The translations under genes were made by a program, and so were the position numbers. The notes below the pieces were generated by a model. It was not told the origin of the DNA and made no database searches. It worked only from the letters and a program-made list of their open reading frames with translations. 64,000 bases of DNA from Nannochloropsis salina CCMP1776 (taxonomy: Eukaryota > Sar > Eustigmatophyceae > Eustigmatales > Monodopsidaceae): positions 854,230 to 918,229 of the forward strand of contig SDOX01000021.1 of NCBI GenBank assembly GCA_004565275.1, in the 5' to 3' direction. This document shows, piece by piece, positions 50,479 through 61,005 of the stretch. Position 1 is the first letter of the stretch; each line of letters starts with the position of its first letter.

Positions 50479-51285
50479 TTAATCTTTCGGCTCCTCCGCG
50501 GCGGGCGCTGGCGGCGACACGTCGTACCAGGCGCCCGTCACCTTCGGCAGGCCTTGCGCGTCCAGGGGCACGGGGCTTGAATCCGCCGACGGAGCAATTT
50601 TCTTCTTGTTCATGTCGAGCTCCCCTGACACCACTCCAAACGTGACACGTGCGGCGAGTCCGAGCAGGCCGATGGCGGTGACGCCGATGACGCCAGCGCC
50701 CAGGGCCGTGATGCCCACGAAGGCGGTCGAGGCAATGCCGAAGACTCGCTGGGCGGGGTAGAAGTCGGTGTCGAGATGCACGTTGTTCAGTGCGCCTGCC
50801 AAACCGAAGGTTATGCGCCAGAATAAGAAAGAAATGAAAGCGGCGAACATGGCCGCCCCCAAGGGCTGGACGGGGTTGATGCCGTTCAGGTCAGTATCCT
50901 CCTCGGAGAGTGGCGTGGCCTCCTCCGGCTGCCTGTCCCTCACGCCGTCCAGCTCGGCATCGATCACGTTCATCAGCCGCTTGTTCACAGTGCCTGTTTT
51001 GGCACGGGTAGGTGTAGATGTCGGGCCGAATCCTTTCCCGCCCGCTGAGTTTGGAGCAACAGGTCTGGGACCCGAGGGCATGGAGTCTCCCGGGGCTTCG
51101 CTCCCTGGTTCCTGCGTGGTCGACAGCACAGACACAGCCCGCTGCCTCCACGATGGCCGCTGAAACCGTACGTCTCCTCCTTGTGATGGCCGCATGGGCA
51201 AGACGAATCCGTGGACACAGCATAGGGTCAACGTAGCGGTCACGTACAGTGCCGTCAGAAAAGACGGACGACGAAGGTCACACAT
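50479..51285 (-). CDS. DUF3082-like plastid membrane protein
   Basis: 268 aa from the ATG at 51285 (frame open to 51336). The leader MCDLRRPSFLTALYVTATL... has a hydrophobic core ending CCVHG before FVLP, as in plastid bipartite signals. A disordered linker follows, then two or more membrane segments: PLGAAMFAAFISFLFWRITF and ASTAFVGITALGAGVIGVTAIGL (in part), with a short soluble end. The Gly-rich second helix with G-V-x-x-x-G-L is the pattern of DUF3082, found in cyanobacteria and plastids; function unknown. The family name is a tentative call. Confidence 0.55.
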   Translation of the reverse strand: MCDLRRPSFLTALYVTATLTLCCVHGFVLPMRPSQGGDVRFQRPSWRQRAVSVLSTTQEPGSEAPGDSMPSGPRPVAPNSAGGKGFGPTSTPTRAKTGTVNKRLMNVIDAELDGVRDRQPEEATPLSEEDTDLNGINPVQPLGAAMFAAFISFLFWRITFGLAGALNNVHLDTDFYPAQRVFGIASTAFVGITALGAGVIGVTAIGLLGLAARVTFGVVSGELDMNKKKIAPSADSSPVPLDAQGLPKVTGAWYDVSPPAPAAEEPKD

Positions 51286-52030
51286 GAAAGTCGACTTTCG
51301 AAATTCAGCCGCTTCCCTTCTCCGACAAGATGCCATGGCAACGACCCAAAGCGCTCCGACAGGGGCCTTGTCGTTTTCAGGGTTCGGACTGTGGAGTGAA
51401 AGACGTTTGGTGATGGGTTAGTTCGGCCGTCGTGCGGGGGCCAACCGAGTTGTCCAAGCCCGTCCCGAGACGTGCGCGTGCAAGAGCCGACCGCGGTGAC
51501 CTCAAAGGACGTGTGAGAATTGTTTGTAGCATCCGACACTCGCAAGAGTTTATCAAGTGCGGTGGTGAGTGTATGGACATGTGCTGTGCCGCACCGGCAA
51601 GCTCATGACATGAAGTTCAAAGGGGGACGTTGCGGGCCGGCAGAGCCGACATCAAGCAGGACGAGGGGGTCGTACCTCGGCTGGATCTGGCGGGCGTCTT
51701 CCCTCTCTTTGTCCCCCGACGGTCTCAAAAAAACAAGCACTGCACACCCAGGACACAGGGCAGTCGGTCTCTGCATCCTATTTGTTATCAGAGGGCCAGG
51801 CTTTCCTACTCGCAGGCTGCAAGCCCCAGAGGCCTGACGCTGCTTGCGGCCTTGCAGGTCACGAGAGGAAACCCCTTCCTTCCTGCCAGAGGCGCGTCCG
51901 CTTTTTTGCCTCCAAAAGCACCCTGGCACAAACGTGAGATTTATATCAAATGTATTGCTGCTCGAGCAAAAGGAGCTTTTCCAGAAGATTAATGTTTGTG
52001 TTTCAGGGCCAGAGCCCCCGGACAGGGCGG
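51286..52030. promoter_or_regulatory. Divergent 5' region, DUF3082-like and FtsH genes
   Basis: 745 bp. It includes possible extra in-frame ATGs for FtsH at 51950 and 51992. No other gene. Confidence 0.4.
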
Positions 52031-54543
52031 ATGCTACTCCTTCCCTCGTTGCTACTTCTCACTCTCCTCACAAGAATGGCGCATTCAAGTTTCTGGACTA
52101 CTGGAAACGCTGCATCGAGTAGAATGGGTGGACGAAGCCCCTGTCGGGCCCTAGCTTTCATGGGATCCAAGAGGAAAGTTTCTGGCTTGAGCCTACCAGG
52201 CAACGGCACCGCCAGTTTCTTGACCACAGGGAGCAGCGTCCTGCACATTCACAACAGCAACGTGACGCTGCTCTCGCTCGACTCAAACACGCTGCCTTTG
52301 CAAGCTAGGGGAGGTCTGAACACGAGCAGCACGGGCTCTGGCGGTGTGGTGGGCCTTTCCCCGGGCACAGCCGCCACCTCAAGCGGGGGCCGGGGCCTTG
52401 GGGGCGCTCGAGGCCAGGGCCTGGCGGGACAAGGGGGGGGCGCCTTGGACCAGCTGGCTGGCGAGGCGCTGCAGACCATAGGAGGGGCCTTGTTTGAGGC
52501 CACCTGTTTTTACATCGCGAGCCGGATCATCATGGGCGTCCGGAATCTGTGCGGGAAGACCTTCGTGAAACCCACGGGAGTGAAATTCAGCGACGTGATT
52601 GGCGTGGACGAGGCCAAGCAGGAGGTTCAGGAGCTTGTGGAATACTTGAAGGAGCCGATGCGGTACAAGAAGCTAGGCGCCAAGATCCCCCGAGGCATCC
52701 TGTTGGTGGGGCCGCCTGGCGTAGGCAAGACGATGTTGGCACGCGCCATCGCCGGCGAGGCGAGCTGCCCCTTTTACTACGCGTCAGGATCCGACTTTGC
52801 GAATCCATACTGGGGTGAGTCTGCAGGCCGCGGGTCAAGGCACCTTTGCTGGACGAGAGAGGACTTTCACGCGCTTTCCTCTCTGTGGAGGGAACCCCTA
52901 CAGAGACCCTTGGTAATTTCCCATCACCGGCGTTCTGCTCACGCTCCTCGTCTCAATTTACAGGCATGGGTGTGCAAAAGATCAAGAAGCTCTTCCATCA
53001 AGCACGTCGCTCAAAGGTGCGTACGCCCTCCATTCTGCCCGAGTCATGTCTGGGATGCTTTGTCGTGCAATTTGGTGGGAGCCTAACAACAATCGGTCCT
53101 TCCCCACGTAGCGTTCCATCATTTTTATCGATGAGCTCGACTCTTTGGCGAGGGCCCGAAAATCTTCCCTGTCGGGGGGCAGCGCGGAAATGGACGCGGA
53201 GAATACGCTGAACCAGCTCCTGACCGAGATGGACGGCTTCCAGACCCAGGACAACGTCATCGTCCTCGCTTCCACCAATCGCGCGGACGTCTTGGATCGA
53301 GGTGATTGGAAAGAGGGAGGACGGGACTGGCCGAGGGTGTGATGTCAGGGGAAGTCATGGTGCAGGGTGGCCCGTAAAGAGGGTGGGGTTGGCAATTAAC
53401 GCGGAGAAAACGAGTCTTGCGCATCTCACGCGCGTCCCTGTTCCTTCTCCGCCTCCTCTTCCATCCCCTGCTCAGCGGCCATGCGTCCCGGGCGCTTTGA
53501 CAGGAAAGTCTTCATGGACGTTCCCGACGTGCAGGGACGCGAGGAACACTTCAAGCGTCTGCTGAAGAAGTTTACCTTGGCCAAACCTGTGGATGAGCTG
53601 GCGCCCTTGATGGCCCGCATGAGTCCCGGCTACAGCGGAGCAGACATTGAGAACGTCGTCAACGAGGCTGCCTTAAGGTGGGTATGGATGCGATCTTCGT
53701 CTAGTCGTAGAAGTGTCTACTACCGAAGGCTGCAGCTACACGCGCGTCCTTGCATCTCTTTCATTCCATGGGAGTAGCTCTTTGAATCGCTCTTTGTTTC
53801 CCCCTTTGACACCTCATGTTCGACCCCACAGGGCCGCTAAACACAATCGGACTAGCGTGACTGAAGACGACCTGAGCTGGGCGACGGAGCGCACGGGCTT
53901 TGGAGTCGAGCGAAGGGGCAAGATAACGCCCGCGGAGCTCCGGCGCACAGCCGTCCACGAGGCGGGGCACGCCTTGATCGCGTATTTTATCCCGGACGTG
54001 CAAGCTCCCATCAAGATCTCCATTATCAACAGAGGCAAGGTGGGCGGATACAATTTGATGGGTGAAAGCAACCATACGTACCACACGGAGGCGCGCTTAA
54101 GGGACGAGATTTGCGTATTCCTAGGGGGTAGGGTGGCGGAAGAAATGGTGTTGGGCGAAGCGTCCTCAGGTGCTTATGATGACCTGCGGAAGGCGAGTGC
54201 GCTGAGTCGCGGGATGGTGGAAAATCTAGGGTACGGAAAAAGAACAGGGCTGCTTTCGTACGGAGCAGGAGGGCAAGGGGCAGGGGAGGTGAGCCAAGCA
54301 GCTCTGCGATTGCTCGAAGAAGAGGCGCAGAGCATCTTGGGCTCGGAGTACACACGGGCCAAGACTTTGGTGCAAAAACACAGAAAAGAGCTGGAGGCCT
54401 TGGTGGAGTTGTTGTTGAAGAACGAGGTCGTGCATGAGCATGAGTTGGAGGCGGTTTTGGGCCCCCGCGTGGCTGATGTTGGTGTTGTGGGCATCGCTGG
54501 CGAAGGGGGAGTGGGCTATGGCTTCGGAGGCTGGCGATTGTAA
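52031..54543 (+). CDS. FtsH-type ATP-dependent zinc metalloprotease
   Basis: Five exons fit in phase: 52031-52814, 52964-53016, 53112-53301, 53476-53677, 53832-54543, about 646 aa. The ATG at 52031 begins a signal peptide ([18 protein letters not shown]); 51950 is an alternative. FtsH removes damaged membrane proteins such as D1. Order: Ser/Gly linker, one membrane segment near residues 150-175, AAA module with Walker A GPPGVGKT (227-234), Walker [12 protein letters not shown], second region of homology ending RPGRFDR, and protease with HEAGH (452-456). All catalytic residues are intact, so this is an active FtsH and not an FtsHi. Plastid location is inferred from the leader. Confidence 0.92.
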
Positions 54544-57500
54544 GAGAGTACATTATGAAAATAGGTGTGAGAAGAGGTTTCCCGGAGAACGTTTTACGTA
54601 GATTCAGCATGAAGTCTTTGTGTAAATATAACAAATTTCGACCCAACCAGTTTAAACGCTTGGTCGAACGCGATTGATCGACGACTTAATGTCTAGTTCA
54701 CGCTATGTCTAATTTTAAGCCCCTAATAATGTGACATAATTACTTTTTCTTCTTTGCAGCCAAAGAGAAGCGCAGAAGACTCACTCAGATTCGCAGTAAT
54801 AATAACAAATTCAAAAGTGTACTCAAAAACGGAGGGAAGAAGGGCGAGGGAGAGGAGGGAAACTGACGCGAAAGGCGTAGTCTCATCTATGCCATTATTC
54901 TCTTCTTACTCCGCCACGTCTTCTGTTCCTCATTCCCCATTTTCCACGTCCTCTATTCGCCCCTTTGTCATTTTTTTCGATTTTTCACTTTCCTCCTCTG
55001 CTCTCCTTGAGTGTCCCCCCTCTCCCCCTTAACCAAAGATTGAGGACTCCTAGGAAGTACCGATAACGGAGTCGGTGGCCGGGAAGGAAGTGCCAGGGGA
55101 TGGAAGGAACAGATTTACTTTTAACGGAGGACAGCCGGAAGTAGATTAGCCGGAAATGCGATTGTGCGGGTACAAATGCAACCTCTACCCGACGACAAGG
55201 CAATTATCTACATCTGTCAGGGAAGTATCCCTAATGGCATTATGTAGCTTCGCGAATCTTCGAGAGCTCCAGAGAAAATGTACACGTATGAGTCCTTTAC
55301 CCGCTAATTAGCCCGATTATACTTCTGGTAGAGGAGGTCTTGATGGCTGCTTTGAACATGTCGGACAGTACAAATGGCGTCAACTTACGCTCGCCGTCGG
55401 GAAGAGGACACAAGTGGAGACGGGATGGGTTAGCAGGTGACGTGCGTTCGCATGAATCTGAATTTCCTCCTGGAAAATCAGCCTCTTGATACGTCCATTC
55501 AACATGGATACACACCGAGCTACTGGCCAGCAGCCACGACGGCGCCCTTACTCTCAAAAAGAATTCCTGCCACAAAAAGTGCCATCTGAGCAACGGTCCA
55601 AGACCATTTCATCGTCTGCATTAAATTCGTCAGCCCCGACTATAGTAATGCAATAAAATAAAAGGAGTGGTCTGGCGATCGTCTGTCGTGCTCTTAATGA
55701 GACCATCAAGGATCAAGAAGTGCATGACCTCATCACCCTGGAATTTTCGTATTTAGGTATATGTTATAGCGATGAAAATTAAGAGAACCATTTGAGTTGA
55801 AAAACCTGCCAGGTCTTTGCAATTGTTTGGAGGACTTTATCTTTAAATGATTTAAATCGAAGAATGGCAATGTCTTTTTTGATGATGGTTATAAATTTAG
55901 TCTCTCGGCTTCAGGGCGCATTAGGGCTGTGGCGACCACGTCCCGTTTTAAAGATGCAAAATAGACAATTTTTAATTTTCTCGAAGAGATAAACTCTAAG
56001 TTTATATCCAACTCCCGCTCGCCCCCGTTTTCTAGCTACGGTGCTATAATTACGCTCGGATGTCATGGGACGGCATAAACCTGGAAAAGGATTGCGGGGA
56101 CCCCGATTTGAAGTAATATAATGGCAAGGTCTCTACGGTCTACCAGCATGTTTGTAGCAATACTAAAAGGATGAAGATGTTATATTTTCGAGATGCAACC
56201 AATATATCAAATTGTTTCTCGTTTGCTACCATATTTACGTACAACGGCTTTCAAGGACGGCATGAGTAATATGGGCGCCGGATAGCACGAGAAGAGGAAA
56301 AGGAAGAGATGAACACATATGAAGGATTTTCGGGGGTTTTCTTTTGAGTCAGTCAGTATCTTTTTGCTTTTTGCGTTCTCGTCTTTCCGCCGTTACCGTC
56401 CACATATCTAGTAGAATTAACGGCTGACGCCTCCATCCTTGCTGGTGTTACCGTGACGGCCAAACCTCCGCCATACCGCCCTCTCAGCAGCTTCAGATAC
56501 TTCATAAACAATTAAACCTTTAAAAACATAAGTACTTGGCACCCGTACCCATAAATAAAAGCTTACCATCGATACACGCTCACAGGCTCACAGGCAGCAC
56601 ATTGGCGATGTCGGGTTTGGATTCAGATTTAGAAGAAACAAGAGATTTGATATTTCAAAATAAACATGTACCAGGTCTTGAGTAAGGGACAATGTATGAG
56701 GTGGATGCCGCAAAAATTCATTTAGAAGCTCACTGAACATGCATCACGAGATGGAAAAATCTGAGGCAAAACTTATGCGATAGTTGTATAGCAGCCGAAG
56801 GGCTCATTGTAACAGAAGGCCTAGACTATACCTTTCAGGTGATTATTTACCGGCCCTCTACCATGTTTGGCCAAAATCGGTAATCGACCCTTCAAGAAGG
56901 GATTGAAAGCGATTTTTAAGGGTTTGCGGGTCGGTTGCATCAGATCAGCAATGTAAAGACATCTTTACCCCCCCTTTCGGGACAGAAACAGATTCACATT
57001 ATTAACCTCGGGAAATGGTATCAAAATTTCTCAACCATTAAATATCAAAAACTTCCTCTAATCTACTGCCATGAAATTATGGTTTTGTTTCTTTTTCAGA
57101 ATGAAAAGCAGCAAAAAGCGATCAAACCACTGGTGTGACGCATGTTTTCTAATTATCTACGCCAGCAATATATTTTCTTCCATCGTTCTGACATGCTCTT
57201 CTACGGTGCGCAACGCCATCCTGAATATCTAAGAAGCATCCATGCATCTATTGTCACGTCTTTGGACAAAGATTGGTACCTTTTTAATGAAAGTCCCCAA
57301 TAAAAACAAGCGCTACCTACAGCGAGTGCGCCCGCTTACGAGAAAAGTAGCAGTTATCATTCGGCACTTCTTCTCGCTCTTCTTCTCAAGCCGACATTTG
57401 TTATCAGATTTTCGGAAATCGATGCAAGAGAGTAAGGTTTACGGCGAGGTGCCCGGCACTTCCCTTGTGAGTACTTTCACTTCCTCGGCTCGGACTAATT

Positions 57501-57626
57501 TATGGCTTTCTACATGTCATTATGAATTTTCGCTCAGTGGGATGTTTCTAATCTAATTGGTTTTTCCAGTCAATCCACCGCTCTGCTTTCCTGGCTTCTC
57601 GTCGCTCCGCTATCTTCCTCGTCAGT
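54544..57626. other. ~3 kb gene-free, AT-richer region
   Basis: The longest gap in the window lies between two convergent genes. No frame over 105 codons, no family match, no tRNA-like T-arm, no long repeat (only a small 8-bp doublet GCTCACAG near 56578). The part from about 55,600 to 57,500 is visibly AT-richer than the coding DNA on both sides. It may hold long 3' UTRs, an unrecognised ncRNA, or a structural element. Confidence 0.5.
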
Positions 57627-59128
57627 TTAGGCTAGCTTGATCGAGGGCAGCGAGCAGGATGAGAGTGAGGACAACTCCGTGTATTCGTTGCGGGTGAGCA
57701 GTAAAATGGAGAGCCCGACCAATGAGAAGACCTGGACAGCTGCCGAGCCAACGGTCACGACTTGATGCCGCAGGTAGCGCGCGAAGAAGGTAGATGCCAC
57801 GGTGATGACGACGGGAATGGAGATGAAGTAGGCGCCCCCCAAGGCCCCCAGGCGCATAAGGAAAGTCCGTTGCAGCAAGTTGTTCTCCCGGACCAACAGG
57901 TTTTGCACCCCCGCGGCAAAGAGACCGCCGAGGAGGAGGCGCATCCCGATCAGGCCGAGCGCCCACACCGTCTCGCTCTCGTGGTATTTCGAGTGCGCGT
58001 CGTCGTACACGCGTCCTAGCAGGATGCAGGCGACGTGGAGGACAACCAGGCCTCCCACCATCCGGTACATGATGCTGCGACCCGCCCGTTGTTTGCGCGA
58101 GGGGGTCAGGACAGTGTCCACGCTCCAGACCCAGGCGATGCTGAGGAGCTCGAGCGAGACTACCAGCTGCGCCAGCCAGTTCGCAAGCTCGGCGCCGATA
58201 TCGGTCAGGCGAAGCCCCTCCCCGTTCTTCGCGTACACCCAGTAGTTGACTGTTTCCAAGGCCAAGCTTGTAAGGAAGAGAAGCAAGGCCGCGCCCAGAT
58301 TCAGGATGGAGGGGTGCAGGCGCTGGCCACGGGTGCGGCTTCGATAGCTCTGGAGGAGGACAAGGAGTGGGCCCATGGAGATGAGGAAGCCCACTGCCAG
58401 GACGGGAAGAAGACGAGAAGGGGCCTTCTCCTCGTGTGAAAAGTGGGACCCATCGGCGTTGTACATCTTAAGGCGGTAGTTCAAAAGGGTGGCGCTCGGT
58501 TCGGCCTCGCAGTCCGCGAGAACGAAATACCAGAAGTGCGGCCGAATGCTCTGACTGACCGCATGCTTGAGGGGGGGAGCCGAGCGGAGGGATGCTGATT
58601 GCCATTTAGCAAATTTGAGTTTCTCCTGACATGTTGGGGCGGTCAAGGCATCCTCCCAGTCCTCGTCTAAATAGAGAAAGAAGCGGGCGCCATTTGACTT
58701 GCCGAAGGAGGGAGTGGGCTTCTGGCGGTTTGACTACAAAGTGAGGATAAGAAGGAAAAAGAGTACTCATTAGGGTGGAAACGATATGCGAGTGAGTTTC
58801 AACTACAGTTATCAATAAGCGTATACAGCTGTCGGTCTGACAAAGACCCTCTACTCTCCATCTTCTTCCTCCCTCTCTTTCCCCCCTCAAAAAGGAGTGG
58901 GAAAAAAACAATCCGTACCGATGCCTCTGTGACTTCCAGAGTGAAGTTGCCTGTACCAAGAGAATACGAAAACTTGCTGAGGTATGCCCAGGGTTTGCCA
59001 CTGCTTAGAGCTACTTGTCCTGACACGATTTTAGCAGTGACCGATCCAAGGCCCTGAAGAATGAGAAAGACAATCCAGCAAGCAGAGCCTTTTAGGGGTA
59101 TACGGCCGCGACCAGAGGAAAAATACAT
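57627..59128 (-). CDS. GPR180/TMEM145-like seven-helix (intimal thickness receptor family) protein
   Basis: Exons 59128-58919 and 58733-57627 join in phase 0 across a 186-bp intron, 438 aa. The downstream open frame appears to start at 58646 only because of a TTG; the real start is the ATG at 59128. Signal peptide (WIVFLILQGLGSVTA), then an extracellular domain: SGKPWAYLSKFSYSLGTGNFTLEV, spliced to SNRQKPTPSFGKSNGARFFLYLDEDW, as in TMEM145, then HFWYFVLADCEAE and HFSHEEKAPSRL before the first helix. About seven membrane helices follow, with no signalling motif of classical GPCRs. The family is widespread in eukaryotes; role unknown in algae. (Quoted runs are shortened segments.). Confidence 0.78.
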
Positions 59129-60130
59129 CCTTTCTCCAGCCAATGGATATTTCTAGGGGAAGGACAGGTTGTCTCTTTAATACCGTGGCCTATCGACAGA
59201 TTCCTGTGCGAGAAAATGTGCATTTATCGAGAGGGGGCACAAGGGGCATCTCAGTTTAAGATTGTAGAGGATAACGCAGACCTCAGATGCTCTGAATATT
59301 GATAGTAAAGTTGAAAGATCCCGAAAGATTGAGGGGTTTACCAAAAGATCCAAACAATGTTTCCGTCGCCAGGATTCCTTGCTGCACAAGCAGGAGGAGG
59401 ATTGCGTGAAGGATGGGGTTTAGAAAAGAAGAGAAAACCCACAAAACATTCGACAAAAAGCGCGAGCCAAAAATAAATATACTCTTCTCCAACTTGGTTT
59501 GCGACGTTCCAGGCGGTGAATACAAGAATGGTGAGTGAGGCGAGCGAAGCGAAGGAGGCTGCTCAACGGAAACCTCTTGCAGGAGTAGAAGTACTTCAAC
59601 GCAATCTTCGAATTTGAGATTTCAAATTGAACCGACGTGAACGACGCGCCCCTTCAGAACCTAACAACGATGATTTCTTCCGCAAGACGCCCAATACATA
59701 GCCTACAACGAAAAACGCGTTGAAAGTGTAAAGTATAAATGCATGACTGTTGCGTTGTACTATGTGCCCCGGGTCTTTCCCCGTTCACTACGACACAATT
59801 TGTAACTGCCGTGAGTGGCGTAAATGGTGCTGACCCTGTCCCCCCACGTCTCTGAGATAGGATGCACAACAACCGTCACACACCGAGTAAATCTTATGTT
59901 TTACTTCGAAGTATCCACTTCTAGGCTTTGTAGGATACAAGTTACGAGATCGGACTCTGGGAACCCAGGCCTCAAGGCAGAGGGCAAAGTCGTACCCGGA
60001 AGTATCTTCTTAACACCTTCATGAAGGCAGCGCTTGGGGCGTGTCTCAAAACTGTCCTGTCGTTCCTGTCTCCAAGCAAAGATCCAGGCAAAGACTCACC
60101 AAGTTCATACACTACTATAGGATACAGATC
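59129..60130. promoter_or_regulatory. Divergent 5' region, GPR180-like and GatC genes
   Basis: 1.0 kb, AT-richer, between opposing starts. No conserved frame, repeat or RNA gene recognised. Confidence 0.4.
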
Positions 60131-60574
60131 ATGAGGGGCAAAGCTTTGACTTCTACGCTGATTTTGCAGGCCTTACTGAAAGGGAGCGCTTTTCTTCTGC
60201 CCCTAGCTCCTTCACTTCCATCATCCCGCCTCGCCGCAGCCGATTCGCCCTCGTCCTCCTCCCTGCGACAACAACCAGAGGTGACACCGGAGCTCATAAA
60301 ACATACAGCCACTCTTGCTCAGCTCCATTTCGATGAGGATGAGATTCAAAATATGATCCCCAGGTTTCAGGCATTTCTCAGCTTCGTAGACAGAATGCAA
60401 GACGTCCCGGACTCTGCCGCCGTCAGTGCTCCTGACTCTATGCCTACCGTACAAGAGGTCCTGCGTCCTGATAGTCCGTCCATCTTCCCTAACCAAGACG
60501 CAATCTTTACAAATATGGCTGAGCAGGAAGATGCGTACTTACGTGTTCCCAAAGTTGGAGAGGAAGACACATAG
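60131..60574 (+). CDS. GATC: Glutamyl-tRNA(Gln) amidotransferase subunit C
   Basis: 147 aa from the ATG at 60131. GatC is the small scaffold subunit of GatCAB, which turns Glu-tRNA(Gln) into Gln-tRNA(Gln) in organelles. The leader (LTSTLILQALLKG) ends SAF followed by LLP, the red-plastid bipartite type, so the plastid is likely. The GatC body is clear: VTPELIKHTATLAQLHFDEDE, MIPRFQAFLSFVDRMQDV, then a PTVQEVLRPD segment (P-x-x-x-x-x-LRxD hallmark) and a final RVPKV. Full length; 20 Ser/Pro-rich residues link leader and domain. Confidence 0.9.
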   Translation: MRGKALTSTLILQALLKGSAFLLPLAPSLPSSRLAAADSPSSSSLRQQPEVTPELIKHTATLAQLHFDEDEIQNMIPRFQAFLSFVDRMQDVPDSAAVSAPDSMPTVQEVLRPDSPSIFPNQDAIFTNMAEQEDAYLRVPKVGEEDT

Positions 60575-61005
60575 CATGCCCTGCTGTAACTTTTGTAGGA
60601 ATTGCAACGAAGAAGGATCTCTGATGGTCTCTGATGGCAACAAATCTAAAGAATTAACTTGATGGAAACTTGCACGCCTCGCCCCTACGATGAAGGATTT
60701 CCTCAGAAGCGTAGGTCGTGACTGCCTGCAAGTGTGCCGAGAGAGTGACACATCGATTGACTGCGCGACAGGCCACTCGCTTTCATTTCACCGACGCTAT
60801 TTCTTTGCAGCAGAAAGATCTCCTTCTTGACCTACCAAGACATACGTAGACACTGCGGAATGTGTGCATGCCATCGACGCAAACCTAGATTCAGGAGCTC
60901 TAACCATGCGAGCCCTTAAACCAGTTTCTCTCCGCCCACTTTGCGCTACCCGTCTGCGTACCGACCGAATAGCACATGTCGAGCACTTGCATCCATCGTC
61001 TATAA
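60575..61005. other. Convergent 3' region, GatC and RPA49 genes
   Basis: 431 bp; no gene seen. Confidence 0.4.

Noticed and set aside
57242-57556. 104-codon plus-strand frame in the gene desert
   Set aside because: No family resemblance, AT-rich and without a supporting splice context.
58646-58646. Apparent start of the GPR180-like frame at 58646
   Set aside because: The codon there is TTG; the frame continues upstream to an acceptor at 58734 and joins exon 1.
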